DNA of 64,000 bases. Origin: UBA7430 sp002478765 (lineage in GTDB: Bacteria; Bacteroidota; Bacteroidia; Flavobacteriales; UBA7430). Numbering within the stretch: the first letter of the stretch is position 1; every line of letters starts with the position of its first letter. The notes under the pieces were generated by a model. It searched no databases and had not been told where the DNA came from. It saw only the letters and a program-made list of their open reading frames with translations. A program made the translations under genes and the position numbers. Shown piece by piece: positions 23,003-31,029 of the stretch. The stretch is from assembly GCA_943789355.1 (NCBI GenBank), contig CALSTU010000002.1, positions 496,001 through 560,000 on the forward strand, written 5' to 3'.

Positions 23003-25101
23003 AAATTTTTATTCATCAATTCAAAAGCTTTTCCTGATTCTTCAGTGGGCAATTGACACACTTTATTTTCACAAACAAAGATACGTGTTTGACCTTTGTT
23101 AAACCGATTTTCAAGCAAGGGAAGTTTACTCCCCACAATACTTCCACAGATCATCTTATTTGGGATGTATTTTGCATTTAATTCAGCTCTCATTCTAGAG
23201 GCCTCTCCACCCACTATGGCAACCTCATAAAACGGATAGACTTTACGTAGTGCCAAAATCAACCAGTTAGAATATCCCGAAGGATATCTGCCCACATCTC
23301 CCATAACATTGTTTAACATTTGCGTGGCTTTCTCGTGATAATCTCTACGGCTAAAATGATGCCCCAACAAAAATAGATTATTAGCCATTACAGAGTTTGA
23401 TGCGGGAATTACGTTATCGTGGACTTCCATTTTTCGGGCAATCAAGGCTGCGTCTTCATCTGAAGTAAAGAAAAACATACCTGATTCCTTATCGTAAAAA
23501 TGCTGAACAGAATATTCCATCAGCACATCTGCTTGATGCAACCATTTTTCATCGAAAGTTGCTTCATAAAGTTTCAAAAACGCATCCATGACAAAAGCAT
23601 AGTCCTCCAAATAACCATTTATGGTTGATCGACCCTTTTTGTAGGAGTGATTTAATCCTCCATCACCTCGCATTTGCTTTTTCATAATGAATTCTGCACT
23701 TGCAATGGCTACATCCAAAAAGTGTTCATAACCAAATGTTAAGTAAGCATCTACATACCCCTTTAACATCATGCCATTCCAAGATGTTAAGGTTTTATCG
23801 TCTAAACCTGGTCGAACTCTCTTATCACGCTCTTGCATCAACAAACGTTTGCAAGCAACTATTTTGAATTTTAAATCCTCAATGCTAAGCTGATGTCTAT
23901 CAGCTAAGACTGAATCGGGATCTTGCCTCAACAAAATATAATTACCATGCTCCCAATAGCCTGTACTATTGATATTATAATAATCTGCAAAAAGCTCATA
24001 ATCGTCTTGCAATAGTGACGTTAACTCCTCTTTTTTCCAAACATAAAACTTACCTTCTTCACCTTCACTATCCGCATCTAATGCGGAATAAAAAGCGCCA
24101 TCACCTACAGACAACTCCCTTTCAACAAAAGCTAATGTACCGTATACTAAATCCTTATAATCTTCATTTTTGAATTTCTGATAGGCCTCGCAATAAAGAC
24201 TAACCACCTGTCCGTTGTCATAAAGCATTTTCTCAAAATGTGGTACCTTCCAAAGCATGTCAGTTGAATAACGAGTAATCCCTCCACCCAAATGATCATA
24301 AATACCTCCGTAGGCAATTTTATCAAGAGTCAATCGTACATGAGCAAGTGCTTGTTTATCATCACTCAGATGAGCGTATCGGAGCAAATATTGATAGTTG
24401 TTGGGAATTGGGAATTTAGGAGCTCTGTTGGGCCCTCCTTCATCAGAATCGAAATCTTTAGCCCAATCTCTAAACACCTCGTTCAACTGTGTCTGACTGA
24501 AATTTGGTTTTTGCTCGTTAAACACCACCTTTTCACTTTCTTGCACGCCCTGTGTCAAACGTTGCGCATAGGTAATGGCCTTTTCAGGTTTTTGCAAATA
24601 AAAATCTGCAATGGTGTTAATTTGTTCGATCCACTTATCGGTACTAAAATATGTACCTCCCCATATCGGCCTTCCATCCGGAAGTACAATACAATTTAAG
24701 GGCCAACCACCTCTGCCCGTCATCAATTGTACTGCATTCATATAGATTTGATCGACATCAGGACGTTCTTCTCTGTCGACCTTGACATTTACATATCGAT
24801 CATTCATGACTTTTGACGCCAAATCATCTTCAAAGCTTTCATGTTCCATGACATGACACCAATGACAAGCAGAATAACCAATACTTACAATCACAAGCTT
24901 ATTTTCAGCCTTGGCTTTTTCAAAAGCCTCGTCACCCCACGGATACCAGTCTACTGGATTGTATGCGTGTTGAAGTAAATAAGGTGACGTTTCATCGATC
25001 AATCGGTTGGCTTTTGGCTGCTTCATATTGTGTTTGGATTGTGATTGAATGCTCGGAAAGATGGACATAACAAAAAAGAATACGCTCAAAAACTTTCTCA
25101 C
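22999..25101 (-). CDS. Thioredoxin-domain protein of the YyaL/DUF255 family
   Basis: A 700-residue protein: a thioredoxin-like domain with the motif CHWC at 79-82, then a long alpha/alpha-toroid domain like that of N-acylglucosamine epimerases. Homologues include B. subtilis YyaL and human SPATA20; the biochemical role is not known. The ORF starts at GTG 25101 and its first 20-odd residues (MRKFLSVFFFVMSIFPSIQS) look like a signal peptide. ATG codons at residues 12 and 26 (MKQPKANRLIDETSPYLLQH) are alternatives; the last would make a cytoplasmic protein. It heads a probable operon with hldD and uup. A cluster of GTCAA/TTGAC repeats lies just upstream. Confidence 0.9.
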   Translation of the reverse strand: MRKFLSVFFFVMSIFPSIQSQSKHNMKQPKANRLIDETSPYLLQHAYNPVDWYPWGDEAFEKAKAENKLVIVSIGYSACHWCHVMEHESFEDDLASKVMNDRYVNVKVDREERPDVDQIYMNAVQLMTGRGGWPLNCIVLPDGRPIWGGTYFSTDKWIEQINTIADFYLQKPEKAITYAQRLTQGVQESEKVVFNEQKPNFSQTQLNEVFRDWAKDFDSDEGGPNRAPKFPIPNNYQYLLRYAHLSDDKQALAHVRLTLDKIAYGGIYDHLGGGITRYSTDMLWKVPHFEKMLYDNGQVVSLYCEAYQKFKNEDYKDLVYGTLAFVERELSVGDGAFYSALDADSEGEEGKFYVWKKEELTSLLQDDYELFADYYNINSTGYWEHGNYILLRQDPDSVLADRHQLSIEDLKFKIVACKRLLMQERDKRVRPGLDDKTLTSWNGMMLKGYVDAYLTFGYEHFLDVAIASAEFIMKKQMRGDGGLNHSYKKGRSTINGYLEDYAFVMDAFLKLYEATFDEKWLHQADVLMEYSVQHFYDKESGMFFFTSDEDAALIARKMEVHDNVIPASNSVMANNLFLLGHHFSRRDYHEKATQMLNNVMGDVGRYPSGYSNWLILALRKVYPFYEVAIVGGEASRMRAELNAKYIPNKMICGSIVGSKLPLLENRFNKGQTRIFVCENKVCQLPTEESGKAFELMNKNL

Positions 25102-25130
25102 ATCCTGTATTTTAGACTCTTAACATGCGT

Positions 25131-25164
25131 AACGTCAACTTTGACTTTGACTTACTTGACGTAA
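25131..25164. repeat. Cluster of GTCAA/TTGAC half-sites
   Basis: The 69-base gap between mqnD and the thioredoxin-domain gene holds four 5-base half-sites on the plus strand: GTCAA at 25134-25138, and TTGAC at 25141-25145, 25147-25151 and 25156-25160. The outer pair forms the inverted repeat ACGTCAA...TTGACGT (25132-25138, 25156-25162). It might be an operator or an mRNA hairpin. The function is not known. Confidence 0.4.
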
Positions 25165-25170
25165 ATTAGG

Positions 25171-25998
25171 TTAGACAAACAATGCTTTATCTGAAGATTT
25201 TATAAAGGATTCAGCTATCATAAACTCGTGCATCTGTTCTACAGCTTTTTTCCCATTTACACCAAGCGCAAAACTATAATCATTCACATAAAGTTGGATG
25301 TGCTTTCTCATAATTTCTTCGTCCATTTCTTGAGCATTTTCCCGAACAAAACCTAAACTCTCTAGCGGGTTTTTAAAAGCATATTCGACACTTTTACGAA
25401 TGAGATTTTGCACCTTTTTCTGTGTCTCAATGTCGGTGCATCTATGAATGGCAATCCCTCCCAAAGGGATCGGTGTTTTCGTTTTTCGCTCCCAATAAGC
25501 ACCCAAATCACTTACCTTTTCAAACCCTCTATCCGAATAGGTAAATCGATTCTCATGAATAATTAATCCTGCTTTAGCTTCTTTCCTTTTCAAAGCGGAT
25601 TCAATGTCTGAGAACAACATTTCTTTTTTATTCTGAAGATCTGGATATGCAAAATTAAGAAGAAAATTTGCTGTTGTATATTTGCCTGGGATCGCTATTA
25701 AATCGTCAGGCAATGGATCTGATTCTCCACGTGTTTTGATAAGCAGTGGTCCACAATTATTACCGAGTGCTGAGCCAGAGTCCATCATTACGTATGAATC
25801 CATGACATGGAAAAACGCATGATAACTCAATTTAGTAATTGATAAATCTCCGCGAAAAGCCTTCTGGTTTAGCTCTTCAACATCTGCCATAAACGCTTCA
25901 AACCTGATTCCTTCGGTATCAATTTTCTCATGAATTAAAGCATCGAAAATAAAGGTGTCATTTGGGCAGGGTGAAAACCCAATTTGCATCTTTTTCAT
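25171..25998 (-). CDS. mqnD: 1,4-dihydroxy-6-naphthoate synthase
   Basis: Cleaves cyclic dehypoxanthinyl futalosine to 1,4-dihydroxy-6-naphthoate in the futalosine route to menaquinone. It has 275 residues with the periplasmic-binding-protein-like fold of the MqnA/MqnD family. The start MKKMQIGFSPCPNDTFIFDAL, then KLSYHAFF, GPLLI and PIPLGGIAIHR, are typical of MqnD and separate it from MqnA. It overlaps the end of mqnB by four bases, so the two are co-translated. Confidence 0.93.
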   Translation of the reverse strand: MKKMQIGFSPCPNDTFIFDALIHEKIDTEGIRFEAFMADVEELNQKAFRGDLSITKLSYHAFFHVMDSYVMMDSGSALGNNCGPLLIKTRGESDPLPDDLIAIPGKYTTANFLLNFAYPDLQNKKEMLFSDIESALKRKEAKAGLIIHENRFTYSDRGFEKVSDLGAYWERKTKTPIPLGGIAIHRCTDIETQKKVQNLIRKSVEYAFKNPLESLGFVRENAQEMDEEIMRKHIQLYVNDYSFALGVNGKKAVEQMHEFMIAESFIKSSDKALFV

Positions 25999-26663
25999 AA
26001 TGAAAGTAGTTTGATGATTTCTTGGTTCAAGTTTTTAACAGCTCCCGGTATGTCCCACGATGCTCTATTCCTCCTTTCTACGTAATTCGAAATGGCACGA
26101 ATTTGAATACATGAAACATCAGCCATTTTACAAGCGTAAAAAAATGCTGCACCTTCCATACTTTCTACTTGGGGATTGAAGCGATGTTTGGTAATCTTGA
26201 TGCGATCTTCTGAGCCGTGAACCGTATTCACCGTGATAGCTCGCAACTTTGGGTATGACAAATCCCATGCACCTTGTCGATTAATGAAGTCTGTAATAGT
26301 CTCTGGCAAAGCATCATCAAGAGGGAAATCTAAATCTGATAGCGGTATGAATTTAGCCCCATCTTCAGCACCCATTTCTGAAAACTGATCCTCTACGATC
26401 TCAACAACAGTTCCAAGAGGAATGGATTTATCAAAGGACCCTGCAATACCTGCATTGATTATTCGATCGTAATTGTTAGATAACAATACTCGTCCCAGTC
26501 GAAAAGATGTAGCGACCATACCTACTCCGGTTATTAAAACATCAAAAATCTTTCCATCTAAATTGTAAGTACACAAGCCCGTCTGTTTACTATTTACTTT
26601 TTGAGCCTTAAGCAATATTGGATTCAACTCCATTGGAGTCGCAGATACAACGAGTGTTTTCAT
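25995..26663 (-). CDS. mqnB: Futalosine hydrolase
   Basis: Nucleosidase that removes hypoxanthine from futalosine in menaquinone synthesis. It has 222 residues in the MTA/SAH-nucleosidase fold. It contains LITGVGMVATSFRLG, INAGIAGSFDKSIPLGTVV, the substrate/ribose site VESMEGAAFFYAC and the catalytic-aspartate position replaced by the MqnB-type SNYVERRNR. It starts only 5 bases after a -7 promoter box, so the mRNA may have no leader. mqnA, mqnC and mqnE are not in the window. Confidence 0.92.
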   Translation of the reverse strand: MKTLVVSATPMELNPILLKAQKVNSKQTGLCTYNLDGKIFDVLITGVGMVATSFRLGRVLLSNNYDRIINAGIAGSFDKSIPLGTVVEIVEDQFSEMGAEDGAKFIPLSDLDFPLDDALPETITDFINRQGAWDLSYPKLRAITVNTVHGSEDRIKITKHRFNPQVESMEGAAFFYACKMADVSCIQIRAISNYVERRNRASWDIPGAVKNLNQEIIKLLSL

Positions 26664-26667
26664 AGCT

Positions 26668-26675
26668 CAAAGATA
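26668..26675 (-). promoter_or_regulatory. Bacteroidota -7 box abutting mqnB
   Basis: TATCTTTG on the minus strand matches TAnnTTTG, with its last base 5 bases from the mqnB ATG. Initiation about 4-7 bases downstream of the box would give an mRNA starting at or next to the ATG. Confidence 0.5.
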
Positions 26676-26825
26676 AAGAATAGTTGTGGGTTGAAAGTTT
26701 TTAATACTCGTGATTTAATTACGATTGTAAATCTCAATCGCCCGTAGACATCTCGTTAGATAAAAACACTTTAAATTGATTTCAAAAGAGGATGTTTTTA
26801 AGCCCCAAGAACACTACCATTCTGC

Positions 26826-26854
26826 TTTCTTAGAAACAAAAATGATTATATTTG
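26826..26854 (+). promoter_or_regulatory. Promoter of the QueD/PTPS gene
   Basis: TATATTTG (26847-26854) is an exact -7 box. TTTC (26826-26829), 17 bases upstream, is a one-mismatch -33 box. The leader is about 16 bases. Confidence 0.65.
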
Positions 26855-26877
26855 CACGATTAAAATGAGATACAAGG

Positions 26878-27291
26878 ATGGTTTACATCACTAGAAGAGA
26901 GCGCTTTTGCTCAGCACATAAATTGTACAACCCAGAATGGGACGCGGTAAAAAATGAAGAAGTATTTGGTCCTTGCTCAAATGAAAACTGGCACGGACAC
27001 AACTTCATTCTCTATGTTACTGTTAAAGGTGAGGTAAATCCTGATACAGGATTTGTAGTCAATCTTAAAGATTTAAGCCCTCTTATTAAAGAGAAAGTTG
27101 TTGACAAACTCGACCACAAAAACATCAATCTTGATGTAGACTTTATGCGGGGGAAAAGAGCATCAACGGAAGTTTTAGCCATTGAAATTTGGAAACAGCT
27201 TTTTGCGCCTATAAAAGCAATTGGGGTGGAATTACATTGTATTAAAATTCAAGAGACTGAAAATAATTTCGCTGAATATTTTGGAGAATAA
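26878..27291 (+). CDS. queD: 6-carboxytetrahydropterin synthase / PTPS family
   Basis: Zinc enzyme acting on 7,8-dihydroneopterin triphosphate; in most bacteria it feeds queuosine synthesis (QueD), while some homologues make tetrahydropterins. It has 137 residues. Zinc ligands are H14, H39 and H41 (WHGHN), the catalytic cysteine is C33 in FGPCSNENWHGH, and the D79-H80 pair (KLDHKNIN) and a late glutamate (IQETENN) complete the site. It is a single gene with its own promoter. The choice between QueD and a pterin-making role cannot be settled here. Confidence 0.85.
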   Translation: MVYITRRERFCSAHKLYNPEWDAVKNEEVFGPCSNENWHGHNFILYVTVKGEVNPDTGFVVNLKDLSPLIKEKVVDKLDHKNINLDVDFMRGKRASTEVLAIEIWKQLFAPIKAIGVELHCIKIQETENNFAEYFGE

Positions 27292-27319
27292 TATCGGCTA
27301 AAAGAAGAACGATCAATAC

Positions 27320-27347
27320 GATGAAGAGTGCCTTCATCCACCTTCTT
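27320..27347 (+). terminator. Possible weak terminator after queD
   Basis: GATGAAG-AGTGC-CTTCATC (27320-27338) forms a 7-bp hairpin 29 bases after the stop, followed only by a poor T-rich stretch. Nothing else is recognisable in the 178-base gap before fabD. Confidence 0.35.
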
Positions 27348-27469
27348 TAAATTGTAATGAAAGCATTGAAAATGGTTGAGTAAACTCCAGTCGTAATGGC
27401 TTACCAAAACCTAGATTATCAAAGAAACTTAAAGAATTAGAATAGAAACAAGCTAATAACTAAAAACAT

Positions 27470-28351
27470 ATGAAAGCATACGTTTTCCCGGGACAAGGGG
27501 CCCAATTCACCGGAATGGGCAAGGATCTTTACGAAGCTTCTGAGGAGGCAAGAGCATTATTTGAAAAAGCAAATGAAATCTTAGGATTTCGAATTACAGA
27601 CATCATGTTTGAAGGCGAAGCAGAAGAGCTCAAACAAACCAAAGTTACCCAACCAGCTATTTTTCTTCACTCTACCATATTAGCTAAATTACTGGGCGAT
27701 GATTTTAGGCCTGAAATGGTCGCTGGTCATTCTTTAGGAGAACTTTCTGCGCTTACAGCGACGGGCGTTCTGGCATTTGAAGATGGACTAAAACTCGTCT
27801 CCAAAAGAGCCTTAGCTATGCAAGATGCGTGTGAAGCTGAGCCCTCAACTATGGCTGCAATTTTAGGTTTAGAAAACGAAATCGTTGAAGACATCTGCGA
27901 AAAAGTAAACGGTATTGTAGTCGCTGCGAACTACAATTGCCCGGGGCAATTGGTCATTTCTGGAGCGGTAAACTCCGTTAATGAAGCATGTTTAAAGCTG
28001 ACAGAAGCTGGAGCCCGAAGGGCACTGGTTCTTCCTGTAGGAGGAGCTTTCCACTCTCCACTGATGGAACCTGCACGTGCAAAATTAGCAAGCGCTATTG
28101 AAGCTACTACGTTCAATTCTCCCGATTGTCCCATTTATCAAAATGTTACGGCCTCAGCAATCACCAACCCTGATGACATTAAAGAGAATCTAGTTGCTCA
28201 ATTAACAGCTCCTGTAAGATGGACTCAAACCATGCAACAAATGATTGCTGATGGAGTTTCCAGTTTCACAGAAGTTGGCCCTGGAAAAGTCCTTCAAGGA
28301 TTGGTGAAAAAAGTAGATCGAAAAATGCCAACGGAATCGGCTGAAATCTAA
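27470..28351 (+). CDS. fabD: Malonyl-CoA:ACP transacylase
   Basis: Loads malonate onto acyl carrier protein for fatty acid synthesis. It has 293 residues. PGQGAQ is at 7-12, the nucleophile S88 is in GHSLGE, H195 is in GGAFHSPLM, and EVGPGKVLQGLVKK lies near the end. It is transcribed alone and ends in an intrinsic terminator. The other fab genes are not adjacent. Confidence 0.96.
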   Translation: MKAYVFPGQGAQFTGMGKDLYEASEEARALFEKANEILGFRITDIMFEGEAEELKQTKVTQPAIFLHSTILAKLLGDDFRPEMVAGHSLGELSALTATGVLAFEDGLKLVSKRALAMQDACEAEPSTMAAILGLENEIVEDICEKVNGIVVAANYNCPGQLVISGAVNSVNEACLKLTEAGARRALVLPVGGAFHSPLMEPARAKLASAIEATTFNSPDCPIYQNVTASAITNPDDIKENLVAQLTAPVRWTQTMQQMIADGVSSFTEVGPGKVLQGLVKKVDRKMPTESAEI

Positions 28352-28353
28352 AT

Positions 28354-28381
28354 AAAAAAATGCTCAAAAGAGCATTTTTTT
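28354..28381 (+). terminator. Intrinsic terminator after fabD
   Basis: TGCTC-AAAA-GAGCA (28361-28374) flanked by A and T tracts, extending the stem with A-T pairs, right after the fabD stop. Confidence 0.8.
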
Positions 28382-28465
28382 ATTTGATCTTAACACTTAC
28401 TCAACGGTTGACTTAACGGCCTTACACATGAGTCCTCAAAAAATATTCCTCATGGGGTAAAAGGT

Positions 28466-28717
28466 CTAATCCTCCAATTCTTCATAACGATCTATTTCTC
28501 TTTGATAGAACTCATCGGCTTCAGCCAAAAGGTCACTAATTGCTGTTGTTAATTCAGCATCGTTATCTGTACCCAGCAATTCGGGTAAATCATCATCTAA
28601 CCATTGTACGTCATCGTTATCTAAATTCAATATGAACCGAGGTGACTGGGTATGAATGATAAATACTGCATCTTGACAATCGGTGTTGTCTCCAACTAAA
28701 AACTTAGGGATTTCCAT
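28466..28717 (-). CDS. Small acidic protein of unknown function
   Basis: I take ATG 28717 as the start (MEIPKFLVGDNTDCQDAVF, 83 residues); ATG codons further up (28735) would overlap the regulator gene. The protein is strongly acidic, with IHTQSPRFILNL followed by an Asp/Glu-rich half ending FYQREIDRYEELED. I recall similar small proteins in other Flavobacteriales but no function. It starts 4 bases after the stop of the sigma-54-type regulator, so the two are co-transcribed. Confidence 0.75.
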   Translation of the reverse strand: MEIPKFLVGDNTDCQDAVFIIHTQSPRFILNLDNDDVQWLDDDLPELLGTDNDAELTTAISDLLAEADEFYQREIDRYEELED

Positions 28718-28721
28718 TTTG

Positions 28722-29885
28722 TTATTTTCCTGCATATAATTCAACATCTTTTTTACTAATTCTTCCCGAGCATAAGATAATCAATCGTTCGACGACATTC
28801 CTTAACTCTCTAATATTACCAGACCATGAGTAACTCATTAAAGATTCCATAGCCTCCTCGCTAAATTCTTTTTCTATAATACCATGCTCCTTACAAATTA
28901 TCTTGCTAAAATATAAAACCAACTCCGGTATATCATCTTTTCTATCGTCTAAAGATGGTGTTTTAATGAATATTACTCCAAGTCGATGATAAAGATCTTC
29001 ACGAAAGTTGCCATCTCTTATTTCCTGATGCAAGTCTTTGTTTGTTGCGGCGATTACGCGAACATTCACGTTAATTTGTTTGTCACTTCCGACTCTTGAT
29101 ATTTTATTTTCTTGAAGAGCTCTAAGAACTTTTGCTTGTGCTTTCAGACTCATATCTCCAATCTCATCAAGAAAGAGGGTGCCACCACTAGCTGTTTCGA
29201 ACTTCCCTTTTCTTTGTTTCACCGCTGATGTGAAAGCACCTTTTTCATGACCAAAAAGCTCTGACTCTATCAACTCAGAAGGAATTGCAGCGCAGTTCAC
29301 CTCGATCATGGGGGCTTTATTGCGATCACTTTTTTCGTGTATTGCATGAGCAATCAACTCTTTCCCAGTTCCGTTAGCACCCGTAATTAGTACGCGTACA
29401 TCTGTTGGAGCTACTCTATCAATCATTTCATGGATTTTCAACAGCTCTGGAGAGCTACCGATCATCTCATATTTCTTCTGAACTTTTTTCTTGAGAACTT
29501 TGTTTTGGGCAACTAATTTCTTCCTATCAAGACCATTTCTGATGGTATTTAGTAGTCGATTTAAATCGGGGGGTTTAGAAATATAATCAAAAGCTCCTTT
29601 TTTAATACAAGCAACTGCTGTATCAATATCTCCATGTCCAGAAATCATAACTATTGTAAGGTCAGGATGAATTTCAACAGACTTTTCTAACAATTCCATG
29701 CCATCCATTTTTGGCATCTTTATGTCACAAAGAACCAAATCATAAATGTTTTTAGAAATCTTATTAAATCCATCCAATCCATTTTCGGCCAAGTCGACTT
29801 CGTAATTTTCATCTTCTTCATTGATGATATTCGAAAGTACATTTCGAATAGATGCTTCATCTTCTACAATAAGGATTTTTGCCAT
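28722..29885 (-). CDS. Sigma-54-activator-like response regulator without DNA-binding domain
   Basis: A 387-residue two-domain protein. The receiver domain has the phospho-acceptor D54 (LCDIKMPKMDG); an AAA+ domain follows with Walker A GANGTGKE (169-176) and Walker B GGTLFLDEIG. The loop that contacts sigma-54 reads GAFTSA (216-221) instead of GAFTGA. The protein stops soon after the R-finger region (WSGNIRELRNVVERL) and has no Fis-type helix-turn-helix. It may activate without binding DNA, or do another job. No histidine kinase gene is adjacent. It overlaps the end of ppx by 22 bases. Confidence 0.9.
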   Translation of the reverse strand: MAKILIVEDEASIRNVLSNIINEEDENYEVDLAENGLDGFNKISKNIYDLVLCDIKMPKMDGMELLEKSVEIHPDLTIVMISGHGDIDTAVACIKKGAFDYISKPPDLNRLLNTIRNGLDRKKLVAQNKVLKKKVQKKYEMIGSSPELLKIHEMIDRVAPTDVRVLITGANGTGKELIAHAIHEKSDRNKAPMIEVNCAAIPSELIESELFGHEKGAFTSAVKQRKGKFETASGGTLFLDEIGDMSLKAQAKVLRALQENKISRVGSDKQINVNVRVIAATNKDLHQEIRDGNFREDLYHRLGVIFIKTPSLDDRKDDIPELVLYFSKIICKEHGIIEKEFSEEAMESLMSYSWSGNIRELRNVVERLIILCSGRISKKDVELYAGK

Positions 29886-30823
29886 TGGTTTGAATTTATA
29901 ATTATTTCATTTATTAATCCTTCCTTAAGTGCATAACTAGATACACGTAAATCATGGATTGTAAGTCTATTTAATATATAATTAATCATTACAATGCAAA
30001 CAACAATCATGTCGACACGCATAGGAATTAGCCCTTCCATTTTCAACCTTTCACTCAGTGTCGATTCATAAATCAATCGTTGAATTTGGTTGTAATCGTG
30101 CATATCAAACTTATAATATTTATTCTTTTCCCAACTGTTTGGCGCTCCGTTTTTACAAGATATCATTTCTGCAAGCGTATCAAACGAACCTGATGACCCG
30201 ACCAAGCAATCAACTTCATACGCTTCTGCCATATCAAACATATCCTGTAAACAATTCTCAAAATGCGACTCAAGAGCACTCACATCATTAAACCCTATGG
30301 GGTCTCCTGGTTTAAAGGTATCCAATAATCTTGCAGCGCCGAGTTGGTAACTTTGTTTCCAGAAACTTTGTTCTTCATTTGCTATGATAAACTCTGTACT
30401 TCCGCCTCCAATATCGATAATTAATTTTGGTTTTTCGCCCAAGCTTATGGTTTGCTTGACGCCCTTGTAAATTAAATCTGCTTCTTTATTACCATCAATC
30501 ACATGAATGTGCATCCCCAAGTTAAGCTTAGCTTCTTTGACGAATTTCGCGCCATTTTCAGCACATCTCACGGCGGAAGTTGCAACCGCATAGTATTCGT
30601 CTACCTGATGCTCTTTTAATGTCTCTATGTACCCATGAAGGGCCTTCAAACCTCTTTGAAAAGCAGTTGGAGTTATGAAATCTTTTGTAATACCTCCTTC
30701 TCCTAACTTTACAGCGATCTTATTTTTATGTACAATTTTGTATCCTGTCAAATTTGCTTCCGCAATTAAAAGGTTGAAGGTGTTCGTCCCTAAATCAATG
30801 ATGCCTATTTTCTTCATTTTCAT
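29864..30823 (-). CDS. Ppx/GppA-family phosphatase
   Basis: Exopolyphosphatase or guanosine pentaphosphate phosphatase of the actin-like ATPase fold. It has 319 residues and is only the catalytic part, lacking the extra C-terminal HD domain of E. coli Ppx/GppA. Phosphate-binding motifs DLGTNTFNLL, ATSAVR and DIGGGSTEF are intact. It precedes and overlaps the sigma-54-type regulator gene, so polyphosphate or (p)ppGpp metabolism and the regulator may be connected. The preference for polyphosphate or pppGpp cannot be told. Confidence 0.92.
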   Translation of the reverse strand: MKMKKIGIIDLGTNTFNLLIAEANLTGYKIVHKNKIAVKLGEGGITKDFITPTAFQRGLKALHGYIETLKEHQVDEYYAVATSAVRCAENGAKFVKEAKLNLGMHIHVIDGNKEADLIYKGVKQTISLGEKPKLIIDIGGGSTEFIIANEEQSFWKQSYQLGAARLLDTFKPGDPIGFNDVSALESHFENCLQDMFDMAEAYEVDCLVGSSGSFDTLAEMISCKNGAPNSWEKNKYYKFDMHDYNQIQRLIYESTLSERLKMEGLIPMRVDMIVVCIVMINYILNRLTIHDLRVSSYALKEGLINEIIINSNQWQKSLL

Positions 30824-30982
30824 GTTATGTGATATCTTCCAAATTAATCATCATTAGGAAGCCTGTAATAAAATCATTGTAACCAAACGAGAATATCTAA
30901 GTAGTAAAGATAAAACCAATAATTAACAAATACACCTTCAATACGATTTACTGGAAATTTGACCAAACGAAACAAGATCTTC

Positions 30983-31017
30983 AAAAAACAAAAAGGCTGA
31001 GCAAATGCTCAGCCTTT
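30983..31017 (-). terminator. Intrinsic terminator of gltA
   Basis: GGCTGAGC-AAAT-GCTCAGCC (30995-31014), with AAA/TTT extensions and a T-rich tract on the minus strand, begins 13 bases after the gltA stop. Confidence 0.9.
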
Positions 31018-31029
31018 CTAAATTATTTT

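Noticed and set aside
30824..30860. TAATTTG before ppx as a promoter
   Set aside because: It has only one base between TA and TTTG, so it does not match TAnnTTTG.
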